Source: JACCSI01 sp963815285 | Lineage (GTDB): Bacteria; Acidobacteriota; Vicinamibacteria; Vicinamibacterales; UBA2999 | Direction: 5' to 3' | Length of the DNA stretch: 64,000 nucleotides | NCBI GenBank assembly: GCA_963815285.1 | Contig: CAWFGB010000005.1 | Span: 744,001-808,000, forward strand | Shown: piece after piece, positions 26,885 through 34,173 of the stretch | Position numbering within the stretch: position 1 is the stretch's first letter | How the letters are laid out: every line of letters starts with the position of its first letter | Notes under the pieces: model-generated | What the model saw: the letters and a program-made list of their open reading frames with translations, nothing else | Told to the model about the DNA's origin: nothing | Databases searched by the model: none | Made by a program: the position numbers and the translations under genes

Positions 26885-26922
26885 TAATGGTGTTAGACGG
26901 CGGAGCCCGCTGGCAAGTTTCA

Positions 26923-26994
26923 GTTGACGGCCGAAACAGTGGGGGCGGTTGACCGAAACCGGAAAATTGCTAGCGTTTAACCGATCTGTTCGGT
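26923..26994. repeat. Short direct and inverted repeats upstream of the efflux operon
   Basis: GTTGAC...CCGAAAC occurs twice (from 26923 and at 26948-26959), and ACCGA-TCTGT-TCGGT (26980-26994) is a separate inverted repeat. They lie in the 229-base stretch before position 27069, which otherwise holds no recognisable gene. They may be sites for a second regulator. Confidence 0.35.
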
Positions 26995-27068
26995 CTTCGC
27001 CCCCCAGGAGTTCGGCGCTCCGCATCAAGCTGAGCTAGTCCGCACCATGGTCGCGTGGGTTCGGTGAA

Positions 27069-27362
27069 ATGTCCGCAGCAGGGCTTCGAGCGGCGTTGTC
27101 TGGCCCAGGCGAATCGGCGCTCTGGCGCGCCCGTCAACGTTTGCTCGGGCAACTTTCCGGCGTTTACCCGGACATCGTCAAGGCGCTGGAGCAGCAGTAT
27201 CCGATCGGCGATGAATCATCGCATCACCGGACAGATGGCTGCCGGCGAATCGCGCTGCGGGTCGCGTCGTCGCGGCCGTCGGATGTCGAACGCGCGCCGG
27301 GCATCTCGCCGTCGGCGATGCGGTGGATGCAGGGCTGGACCTGCAATAATGGCGGCGTGTGA
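27069..27362 (+). CDS. Possible 97-residue protein, unsupported by homology
   Basis: An ATG-initiated frame that ends with its TGA overlapping the GTG of the DUF2085 gene. The middle part reads LLGQLSGVYPDIVKALEQQY and has codon third positions rich in G and C, like neighbours. The last third (RIALRVASSRPSDVER...) looks poorly structured. No SD is obvious. I do not recognise a family. It may be a real upstream partner or only an open frame in a GC-rich leader; otherwise 26840-27358 is intergenic. Confidence 0.3.
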   Translation: MSAAGLRAALSGPGESALWRARQRLLGQLSGVYPDIVKALEQQYPIGDESSHHRTDGCRRIALRVASSRPSDVERAPGISPSAMRWMQGWTCNNGGV

Positions 27363-27829
27363 GCCGCCCCGTCGCGCTTGTTGCTCTGCTCGTGATCACG
27401 CTGCTCTGGAGCGCGGCCATCATCGCGGCGCCACGACCGCTGGTCCCGAGTATTTCGGCGCTGACCTACACGGCCGGATCTCTCATCTGTCATCAGCGGC
27501 CTGAACGATCGTTTCATTACCAAGGCGCGCAGTACCCCGTTTGCGCGCGTTGCCTCGGGCTGTACACCGGTGCGTCGGGCGGTGTGTTGTTGTGGACGGC
27601 CGTTTCCGGTTTCGGCCGCTTTCCACGTGCTCGTGCGGCGCGTCTGACGCATCCGAGATTGGTGAAGCGGGTCCTGATCATCGCCGCGGCTCCTACGGCG
27701 GCCACTGTCGCCGCTGCATGGTTTAGCGCGTGGGACGCCGGCAACGTCGTTCGAGCGGCCGTCGCCATACCGCTTGGCGCAACAATCGCGGCGGTCATCG
27801 CCGCGGTGGCGGCCCGAGACCTGAGGTAG
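27359..27829 (+). CDS. DUF2085 membrane protein
   Basis: Integral membrane protein of unknown role. The 156 residues show a hydrophobic N-terminal helix (VALVALLVITLLWSAAIIAA), the DUF2085 signature ICHQRPERSFHY and PVCARCLGLYTG with three cysteines, and two further membrane helices. The cysteine/histidine pattern suggests metal or heme contact, but this is inference. Start is GTG 27359. The next three short membrane genes follow closely (10 bases, then overlaps), forming a small-membrane-protein operon. Confidence 0.8.
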   Translation: MSRPVALVALLVITLLWSAAIIAAPRPLVPSISALTYTAGSLICHQRPERSFHYQGAQYPVCARCLGLYTGASGGVLLWTAVSGFGRFPRARAARLTHPRLVKRVLIIAAAPTAATVAAAWFSAWDAGNVVRAAVAIPLGATIAAVIAAVAARDLR

Positions 27830-27838
27830 ACTTACGAC

Positions 27839-28231
27839 GTGCGGGCCACCGCAGCCGATCGCGCGCAGTCGATCAATCCCACGCTGATTTCCATCGCCGC
27901 CTTGCTTCTGCCGGGGGCTGGTCATATCTGGCAAGGTCGTAGTCAGAAGGGCATCGTCTTTCTCATCGCCATCCCGCTCATGTTTGCCGTCGGGCTGTGG
28001 CTGAACGGCCGACTCTTCCCCTTCGAGATCACGCAGCCGCTGGTGGCGTTGGCAGCGTTTGCCAGCCTCGGCAACGGCATTCCGTACGTGATCGCCGCGG
28101 CCCTCGGGCTGGGCAAGGGCGTGGTGACGGCGGCCACCTACGAATACGGCAACACGTTCGTCATCGTGTCCGGACTGCTCAACATGCTCGTCGCCCTCGA
28201 CGCCTACGACATCGCGCTGGGCCGCAAGTGA
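27839..28231 (+). CDS. DUF6677-like small membrane protein
   Basis: The 130 residues have about four hydrophobic segments: LISIAALLLPGAGHIWQGR, GIVFLIAIPLMFAVGLWL, PLVALAAFASLGNGIPYVI and a last one with FVIVSGLLNMLVALDAYDI. The motif PGAGHIWQGRSQKG resembles DUF6677/TM2-like proteins. GTG 27839 is the only reasonable start. Its stop TGA shares one base with the ATG of the 57-residue gene. Function unknown. Confidence 0.72.
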   Translation: MRATAADRAQSINPTLISIAALLLPGAGHIWQGRSQKGIVFLIAIPLMFAVGLWLNGRLFPFEITQPLVALAAFASLGNGIPYVIAAALGLGKGVVTAATYEYGNTFVIVSGLLNMLVALDAYDIALGRK

Positions 28232-28404
28232 TGACATCGCATTTCGGCCTGCTGCTGCTGTTTGCGGCGTTTTCGTCAGTCATTTTCGCGGCGCTCATGC
28301 GCGATGATCCGAAAGAGCAGCTGTGGTTTGGCCTGCGGCTTCTTGCCGCATTCATCGGCGTCGCGCTCGCGCTGTCGTGGCTGATGTACCCGCTGCCCCT
28401 CTGA
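28231..28404 (+). CDS. 57-residue membrane protein with two helices
   Basis: A short frame starting ATG 28231, overlapping the preceding stop (TGATG). It encodes MTSHFGLLLLFAAFSSVIF, a polar turn RDDPKEQLWFG, then LRLLAAFIGVALALSWLMY, an alpha-helical hairpin. Tight coupling on both sides and clean membrane segments make it credible. No family recognised. Confidence 0.65.
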   Translation: MTSHFGLLLLFAAFSSVIFAALMRDDPKEQLWFGLRLLAAFIGVALALSWLMYPLPL

Positions 28405-28808
28405 GCCCAGCGGCTCGAGCCCGCCGCTTATCACCTCGTTATCCTGGGCAAACCCTCTGGCTCTGGATTCCGGTCATCCTCTACATGGCCGGCATCTTCT
28501 TCGCGTCCAGCCTGTCCGCGCCGCCGATCCCGTCCAATGTGCCCGATGTGTCGCTGCACGGCGCGTCCTACTTTGGATTGACGCTCCTGGTGATCCGCGC
28601 GCTCGCTGGTAATCGATGGAGCGGGGTAACGGCAATCACGTTGGCCGGTGCCTGGGCGATCGCTGTCGCGTACGGCGTGACGGACGAGTGGCATCAGTCG
28701 TTCGTGCCCAATCGCCATTCAGAGTTGCGTGACCTTGTCGCCGACGGAATCGGCGCGTCGGCAGCGACGGTCATCGTCGGCGCGTGGGGTATAATTCGTC
28801 GTTTATGA
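28377..28808 (+). CDS. VanZ-like membrane protein
   Basis: Shows the VanZ pattern: IPVILYMAGIFFASSLSAPP (TM1), SLHGASYFGLTLLVIRAL with conserved His and Tyr, and AYGVTDEWHQSFVPNRHSEL followed by DLVADGIGASAATVIVGA. VanZ proteins are small helical proteins, sometimes linked to glycopeptide tolerance; here the role is unknown. The start is unclear, since no ATG precedes TM1. GTG 28377 overlaps the preceding gene, and GTG 28323 is an alternative. The stop overlaps the enoyl-CoA hydratase ATG. Confidence 0.75.
   Translation: MADVPAAPLSPAARARRLSPRYPGQTLWLWIPVILYMAGIFFASSLSAPPIPSNVPDVSLHGASYFGLTLLVIRALAGNRWSGVTAITLAGAWAIAVAYGVTDEWHQSFVPNRHSELRDLVADGIGASAATVIVGAWGIIRRL
28790..28795 (+). promoter_or_regulatory. 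TATAAT -10 element just before the enoyl-CoA hydratase start
   Basis: A perfect TATAAT within the end of the VanZ-like gene, nine bases before ATG 28805. A transcript from it would begin at about the start codon. No clear -35 is present, so it is suggestive only. Confidence 0.4.
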
Positions 28809-29587
28809 GCCTCGAAACGCTTCTCGTCGAACGAGATGGCGCCGTCGCCGTCGTCACGATCAACCGTCCCAAAGTCTTGAACGCCCTCAACACCCAGACG
28901 ATCGGCGAGCTCGACTCGGTGATGCGCGAGCTTCAGCAAGACGATGCGGTTCGTGCGGTGGTGTTGACGGGGGCGGGGGAGAAATCGTTCGTCGCTGGCG
29001 CGGACATCAACGAACTGGCGGTCTTGACGCCCGCGCAGGGCCAGCAGCATGGCCGGCGCGGCCAGGCGGTGTTCGATCTGATTGAGCACCTGGGCAAGCC
29101 GGTCGTCGCAGCGGTGAACGGCTTTGCGCTCGGCGGCGGGTGCGAGTTGGCCATGGCATGTACGTTGCGGATTGCGGCCGACTCCGCGCGGTTCGGTCAG
29201 CCGGAAATCAACCTGGGCATCATCCCCGGGTACGCTGGCAGCCAGCGGCTGCCGCGTCTGGTCGGCAAAGGGCGCGCGCTCGAGATTCTGCTGACTGGCG
29301 ACATGGTAGGCGCGCCGCGCGCGTATGAGATCGGGCTCGTCAATCGGGTCGTGCCGGCCGCCGAACTGGTCAACGAGGCCAAGAAGCTCGCCGCAGCGCT
29401 GGCGTCCAAGGCGCCCCTGGCAACGCGCTACATCATCGAGGCGGTCAACCACGGCATGGAGATGCCGCTCGCCGACGCCCAGCATCTCGAAGGGACCCTG
29501 TTTGGTCTTGTGGCGTCCACCGACGATATGAAGGAAGGCACCAAGGCGTTTCTTGAAAAGCGCCAGGCAACCTGGCGCGGGCGCTAA
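28805..29587 (+). CDS. Enoyl-CoA hydratase/isomerase family protein
   Basis: Crotonase fold, 260 residues. Oxyanion-hole motifs are EKSFVAGADINELA and GFALGGGCELAMACTLRIAA. The two catalytic glutamates are in the expected contexts: CELAMA and FGQPEINLGIIPGYAGSQRL. All key elements of a true hydratase are therefore present, probably short-chain (crotonyl-CoA type). ATG 28805 overlaps the VanZ-like stop. ribH follows 17 bases downstream. Together with the acyl-CoA dehydrogenase at 15128 it would serve beta-oxidation, but the genes are not adjacent. Confidence 0.92.
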   Translation: MSLETLLVERDGAVAVVTINRPKVLNALNTQTIGELDSVMRELQQDDAVRAVVLTGAGEKSFVAGADINELAVLTPAQGQQHGRRGQAVFDLIEHLGKPVVAAVNGFALGGGCELAMACTLRIAADSARFGQPEINLGIIPGYAGSQRLPRLVGKGRALEILLTGDMVGAPRAYEIGLVNRVVPAAELVNEAKKLAAALASKAPLATRYIIEAVNHGMEMPLADAQHLEGTLFGLVASTDDMKEGTKAFLEKRQATWRGR

Positions 29588-29604
29588 GGTTCAAAGATTC
29601 GATC

Positions 29605-30045
29605 ATGCGCGTTGCGATCGTGGTCTCCCATTTCAATGACTTCATCACCGCGCGTCTGCTCGATGGCGCGCAGCAGTTGCTGAGTGAACAAGGTCTCGCG
29701 GCGGCTGACATCGAAGTCCTGTGGGTGCCTGGCGCATTCGAGATTCCCATGGCCGCGCAGCGCATCGCGGAGACCGGCCGGGTCGGCGCGGTGGTCTGTC
29801 TCGGTTGCTTGATCAAGGGCGCTACGCCGCACTTCGAGTACATTGCCTCAGCTTGTGCGCACGGCATTACCGCCGCGGCCGCGGCTACCGGCGTGCCCAT
29901 GTCCTTCGGCGTCCTCACGACCAACTCGGTCGAAGAGGCCATCGAGCGCGCCGGGAACGGCGATGCCAACAAAGGGCGCGAAGCCGCTCACGCCGCCCTG
30001 GAAATGGCGCGGCTGTTCGACACGATCGGCGACGAGCGGGCATGA
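29605..30045 (+). CDS. ribH: 6,7-dimethyl-8-ribityllumazine synthase
   Basis: Penultimate step of riboflavin synthesis. The 146 residues begin VAIVVSHFNDFITARLLDGA (substrate Phe/Asn), then VPGAFEIPMAAQRIAE and GATPHFEYIASACAHGI with the catalytic His, and end with SVEEAIERAGNGDANKGREA. Length is standard for an icosahedral-type monomer. The stop overlaps the nusB start (ATGA), giving the common ribH-nusB pair. Confidence 0.96.
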   Translation: MRVAIVVSHFNDFITARLLDGAQQLLSEQGLAAADIEVLWVPGAFEIPMAAQRIAETGRVGAVVCLGCLIKGATPHFEYIASACAHGITAAAAATGVPMSFGVLTTNSVEEAIERAGNGDANKGREAAHAALEMARLFDTIGDERA

Positions 30046-30509
30046 CGACGCCGATCGGCGGCGAGTCGCGATGGGAAGGCCGGCGACGCGCCCGCGAGGC
30101 GGCGCTGCAGATCCTGTATCAGACCGAAGTTGGCCACCTGACGATGGCCGATGCCTTGCGGACTCACGATGCCATCGGCAGCGATGCCATCGATCTCGAT
30201 GACTCGGCACGCGAATACGCCGTGCGTCTGGCGCGCGGCTCATGGGAGGCGAAGGACGCGATTGACGTCTACATCGCCGATGCGGCCCGCAACTGGCGCG
30301 TCGAGCGCCTGGCGGTGATCGATCGGCTGTTGCTGCGCCTGGCAGTGCACGAGCTGCTGGAATATCCGGGCACGCCGCCCCGGGTGGTGATCGACGAGGC
30401 CATCGAATTGGCCCGGCTCTATAGCGGAGAGGACGCCGCCAAGTTCGTCAATGGCGTGCTCGATGGCGTCTTCACGCGACTCAAACAGGAAGGTAAAGTC
30501 GTCGACTGA
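30042..30509 (+). CDS. nusB: Transcription antitermination factor NusB
   Basis: Binds boxA RNA with S10 during rRNA transcription. The 155 residues show RRRAREAALQILYQTEVG (helix 1, RNA-contact arginines), NWRVERLAVIDRLLLRLAVH and GTPPRVVIDEAIELARLYSG followed by KFVNGVLDGVF. ATG 30042 overlaps the ribH stop. The frame stays open well upstream, but the overlapping start gives the correct family N-terminus. Two bases separate its stop from lysS. Confidence 0.94.
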   Translation: MTTPIGGESRWEGRRRAREAALQILYQTEVGHLTMADALRTHDAIGSDAIDLDDSAREYAVRLARGSWEAKDAIDVYIADAARNWRVERLAVIDRLLLRLAVHELLEYPGTPPRVVIDEAIELARLYSGEDAAKFVNGVLDGVFTRLKQEGKVVD

Positions 30510-30511
30510 CC

Positions 30512-32014
30512 ATGTCCAGCGAAGACGCACAAATCGAGCAGCGGCGTGCCAACCTCGATGCGATCACCAAACTCGGGATTCGTCCGTACCCCAATCGCTT
30601 CGCCCCTACTCACACGGTAAGTGCGCTCGTCGAGTCTCATGGCGAACGCGCCAAAGAGGCACTCGAGACCGAGCGCATCGAAACGGTCACGGCCGGCCGT
30701 ATCATCTCCATCCGCAGCTTTGGCAAGGCGAGCTTCTTCGTCCTCTCCGATGGGCGGGCGCGCATTCAAGTGTACGTGCGGCAGGACGCGCTCAACGAGC
30801 GCGATTTCGCCCTGTCGAAGCTGCTCGACTACGGCGATCACATCGGCGTCGCCGGCCACTTATTCCGCACCAAGACCAACGAGCTGTCGATCTGGGCGTC
30901 GCGACTGGAATTTCTAGCTAAGTGCTTCCTGCCGCTGCCCGAGAAGTTTCACGGGCTGCAGGACGTGGAGATTCGCTATCGCCAGCGCTACCTCGACCTG
31001 ATTGTGAACCCCGACGTGCGCCGCGTCTTCGAGGTTCGCAGCCGGACGATCAACGCGATTCGGGAGTTTCTCGTGTCGCGCGGATTCCTCGAGGTGGAGA
31101 CCCCGATGATGCAGCCGATCGCCGGCGGCGCGCTCGCGCGGCCCTTCGTAACGCATCACAACGCGCTCGACATGAAGCTCTACCTGCGCATTGCGCCAGA
31201 GCTCTACCTGAAACGTCTGGTCGTGGGCGGTGTCGAGCGAGTCTTCGAGATCAATCGTAACTTCCGCAACGAAGGCATCGGCTACCGCTGGAATCCCGAG
31301 TTCACCATGCTCGAGTTCTATTGGGCCTACGCGGATTACGACGACCTCATGGCGCTCACTGAACAACTTCTGTCCCATACCGTCCAAACAGCTGTGGGGA
31401 CGCTCGAAGTGCACTGGGGGGAGCAGCGCATCTCGTTCAGCGCCCCGTTTGCCCGCCGCACGTTCCGAAGCCTGGTCGTGGATGCGGTGGCGCAGAGGCT
31501 AGGCGAACGGATCGGCGAGAACGTGCTGAAGAATCTGGCTGAGGTGACCGCGCTAGCCGGGCGGCTGGGCGTCGACGTCGAGAAGGGGTGGGGGCCAGGA
31601 AAGATCGTGACCGAGATCTTCGAGAAGCATGTGGAGGAGTTGCTGATCCAGCCCACCTTTGTCTACGACTACCCCACCGAAGTGTCGCCGCTGTCCAAGC
31701 AGCGCCCCGATGATCCGGACACGGTCGAACGGTTCGAGCTTTATGCCGGCGGGATGGAGATTGCCAACGCGTTCAGCGAGCTGAACGATCCCGACGAGCA
31801 GCGCCGCCGCTTCGAGGCGCAGTTGGCCGATCGGGCGCGTGGCGATCAGGAAGCCCATCAGATGGATGAGGACTACATCCGCTCGCTCGAATACGGGTTG
31901 CCGCCCACCGGAGGCGAAGGCATCGGCATCGACCGCCTGGTGATGCTACTGACCAACTCGCCGAGCATCCGCGACGTCATCCTCTTCCCGCTCATGCGTT
32001 CGCAGGGAAGCTAG
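30512..32014 (+). CDS. lysS: Lysyl-tRNA synthetase, class II
   Basis: Charges tRNA-Lys. The 500 residues hold an N-terminal OB-fold (GRIISIRSFGKASFFVLSDG), motif 1 region (VSRGFLEVETPMMQPIAGGA), motif 2 (FEINRNFRNEGIGYRWNPEF) and motif 3 (GEGIGIDRLVMLLTNSPSIR). Motif 2 reads EGIGYRWNPEFT where most bacteria have EGISTRHNPEFT, a small change near the ATP site. The stop shares one base with the GTG of lolC. Confidence 0.96.
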   Translation: MSSEDAQIEQRRANLDAITKLGIRPYPNRFAPTHTVSALVESHGERAKEALETERIETVTAGRIISIRSFGKASFFVLSDGRARIQVYVRQDALNERDFALSKLLDYGDHIGVAGHLFRTKTNELSIWASRLEFLAKCFLPLPEKFHGLQDVEIRYRQRYLDLIVNPDVRRVFEVRSRTINAIREFLVSRGFLEVETPMMQPIAGGALARPFVTHHNALDMKLYLRIAPELYLKRLVVGGVERVFEINRNFRNEGIGYRWNPEFTMLEFYWAYADYDDLMALTEQLLSHTVQTAVGTLEVHWGEQRISFSAPFARRTFRSLVVDAVAQRLGERIGENVLKNLAEVTALAGRLGVDVEKGWGPGKIVTEIFEKHVEELLIQPTFVYDYPTEVSPLSKQRPDDPDTVERFELYAGGMEIANAFSELNDPDEQRRRFEAQLADRARGDQEAHQMDEDYIRSLEYGLPPTGGEGIGIDRLVMLLTNSPSIRDVILFPLMRSQGS

Positions 32015-33240
32015 TGCCCTACGAACTGCAGATTGCCCTGCGCTACCTGCTGGCCAAGCGCCGCCAGGTGTTCATCTCGGTCATCACGCTCGTCTCGACG
32101 CTCGGCGTGACGGTCGGCGTGCTGGCGCTCGTGATTGCGCTGGCCATCATGACCGGCCTGCAGCAGGAACTGCAGGATCGCATCCTGGGGGCGATGGCGC
32201 ATGTCAATGTCTTCAAGACCGGTGGCCTCGACGACTACCGCGTCGAAGTCCAGCGCTTGAAACAGGTTCCTGAGATCGTCGCCGCCGCCCCCGCGGTCTA
32301 CGGCAAAGCGCTCGTGTCCTCCGATCGTGGCGTGGACATGTTCATCACCGTCAAGGGAGTCGATCCCGAACTGGAGCGTGAGCTCACGGAAGTGGCCGCC
32401 TCGATGACCGGGGGCCGCTTCGAGGACATCACTGCTCAGGGCGAAGACGACCTGCCCGGCATTGTGATTGGCCACGGTCTGGCCGGCGCGATCGGCGCCT
32501 TTGTCGGCGACACCGTGACGCTGCTGACACCCCAGGGGTCGCTGTCGCCCATGGGGATGATGCCGCGCCAGCGCCGCTTCCGCGTTGTCGGGACGTTCCG
32601 GGTCGGCCTGCTCGAATTCGATTCTGCGTACGGCTTCGTGTCAATCGAACTTGCCCAGCGGATGACGGGCAAGAGCGGTGTCGATCACCTCGAAGCCCGG
32701 GTGGACGACATCTACCGCGCACCCGAGATTTCAGAGTCGATCCCGGCACGCCTGGGTAGCGAGTACCTCTCGACGGACTGGGCCGACTTGAACCAGACAC
32801 TCTACTCGGCCTTGTATCTCGAAAAGATCGCCATGGGCCTCGGGATCGGCCTGATCGTCGGCGTGGCGGCGCTCAACATCGTCGCGTCGCTCATCCTGCT
32901 GGTCATGGAAAAGACCCGCGACATCGCGATCCTCAAGACCATGGGCGCCTCGGCCCGAAGCGTGATGTTGATCTTCCTGATCCAGGGCGTCGTCATCGGC
33001 ACGGTCGGAACGGTGGTCGGCGCCCTGCTTGGGGCAGCCATCGCTTATCTGCTCGACACGTATCGCGTGATCAGCATCCCGGGTGATGTCTATCAGGTCA
33101 CGTACCTGCCGTTCCGCGTCCTGCCCTGGGACCTCGTCACGGTGGTGGTGGGGTGCTTCATCGTCTGCTTTGTCGCAACCCTGTATCCGTCGCGGCAGGC
33201 GGCGCGGATGGATCCCGCGCAGGCGCTCCGGTATGAGTAG
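32014..33240 (+). CDS. lolC: Lipoprotein-releasing ABC transporter permease (LolC/LolE family)
   Basis: Extracts lipoproteins from the inner membrane for delivery to the outer membrane. The 408 residues start with QIALRYLLAKRRQVFISVIT (coupling helix and TM1), then a large periplasmic domain (about 50-260). Three C-terminal helices follow, including LEKIAMGLGIGLIVGVAALN, VVIGTVGTVVGALLGAAI and ATLYPSRQAARMDPAQALRYE. This last phrase is the LolC/E/FtsX hallmark. One permease is present, not separate LolC and LolE, so a homodimeric LolF-type exporter is likely. lolD follows 27 bases later. Confidence 0.93.
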   Translation: MPYELQIALRYLLAKRRQVFISVITLVSTLGVTVGVLALVIALAIMTGLQQELQDRILGAMAHVNVFKTGGLDDYRVEVQRLKQVPEIVAAAPAVYGKALVSSDRGVDMFITVKGVDPELERELTEVAASMTGGRFEDITAQGEDDLPGIVIGHGLAGAIGAFVGDTVTLLTPQGSLSPMGMMPRQRRFRVVGTFRVGLLEFDSAYGFVSIELAQRMTGKSGVDHLEARVDDIYRAPEISESIPARLGSEYLSTDWADLNQTLYSALYLEKIAMGLGIGLIVGVAALNIVASLILLVMEKTRDIAILKTMGASARSVMLIFLIQGVVIGTVGTVVGALLGAAIAYLLDTYRVISIPGDVYQVTYLPFRVLPWDLVTVVVGCFIVCFVATLYPSRQAARMDPAQALRYE

Positions 33241-33267
33241 GACCGACCGTTCCGACGCGAGGGCCCG

Positions 33268-33942
33268 GTGAGCTTCGTCGAGGCCCGCGCGCTCAACAAG
33301 TCGTACCTGGTCGCCAATACCCGGCTCCACGTGATTCGCGATCTCGACCTCCAGGTCGAGCAAGGCGAGATGGTCGCCATCGTCGGGGCGTCGGGAGCGG
33401 GGAAAAGCACGTTGCTGCACCTGCTCGGCGGGCTCGATCGTCCCGACGGTGGCGACGTGCGGGTGGGGGAGACAGTCCTCAATACGATTGGCGATGCCGG
33501 GCTCGTGGCATTTCGGAACCGGCATGTCGGGTTCGTGTTTCAGTTCCACCATCTGCTACCGGAATTCAGCGCCGTCGAGAACGCCGAGATGCCATTGCGG
33601 ATTGCGCGCGTCCAGACCGACGAAGCGCGGCCGCGGGCGACCGGCCTCCTGACGCGGGTCGGGCTCGGGGAACGGCTCGAGCACAGGCCGGGCATGCTGT
33701 CAGGCGGTGAACAGCAGCGCGTGGCCGTGGCGCGGGCGCTCGTGATGCAGCCCTCATTGCTGCTGGCCGATGAGCCGACCGGCGATCTCGATGAAACGAC
33801 CGCCGACGCTCTGCATCAACTGCTGCGCGAGATGCACCGGGAGTTCGGATTGACCGCCATCATCGCGACACACAACCCCCGGCTCGCGCAGCAATGCGAT
33901 CGCATCCTGCGGCTCGAGGGCGGTTCGCTTACGCGCGCCTGA
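33268..33942 (+). CDS. lolD: Lipoprotein-releasing ABC transporter ATP-binding protein LolD
   Basis: ATPase of the Lol exporter. The 224 residues show Walker A VGASGAGKST, Q-loop VFQFHHLLPEFSAVENAEMP, signature LSGGEQQR, Walker B LLLADEPTGDLDE and the switch His in IIATHNPRLAQQ. FQFHHLLPEF is typical of LolD. The stop is three bases from the stop of the convergent metallothionein-like gene. Confidence 0.95.
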   Translation: MSFVEARALNKSYLVANTRLHVIRDLDLQVEQGEMVAIVGASGAGKSTLLHLLGGLDRPDGGDVRVGETVLNTIGDAGLVAFRNRHVGFVFQFHHLLPEFSAVENAEMPLRIARVQTDEARPRATGLLTRVGLGERLEHRPGMLSGGEQQRVAVARALVMQPSLLLADEPTGDLDETTADALHQLLREMHREFGLTAIIATHNPRLAQQCDRILRLEGGSLTRA

Positions 33943-33945
33943 TCG

Positions 33946-34101
33946 TCATCCCTTCGTCCGGCAGTCCGGGTGATTGCAGTTGCAGTGCAACTCGATCTGG
34001 GGTGCCTTCTTGCAGTAATCGCTGCAGTACTTCGAGCCGGCGGCGACCACGCAGTGACAGCTTGGATGGGCGCATTTCTGATCGCGGTTGGTTTCGGGCA
34101 T
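33946..34101 (-). CDS. Metallothionein-like small Cys-rich protein (51 residues)
   Basis: Too short for usual gene callers. It encodes MPETNRDQKCAHPSCHCVVA and, further on, KYCSDYCKK and HCNCNHPDCRTKG. Eight cysteines (10, 15, 17, 26, 30, 40, 42, 47) and histidines 12, 16, 39 and 44 match the bacterial SmtA/BmtA metallothionein pattern, including the KYCSxxC and CNCxHxxC pieces. It would bind zinc, copper or cadmium in the cytoplasm. A GGGGGAAG stretch lies just before ATG 34101. It lies 72 bases after the NHL/M23 gene on the same strand and converges with lolD. Confidence 0.82.
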   Translation of the reverse strand: MPETNRDQKCAHPSCHCVVAAGSKYCSDYCKKAPQIELHCNCNHPDCRTKG

Positions 34102-34173
34102 GGCGCTTCCCCCGCGCCGATTATGCGCCCCATCATCAGCAGTGAAAAGCTCTGCCGTGAGTCCCGGCTCGAG

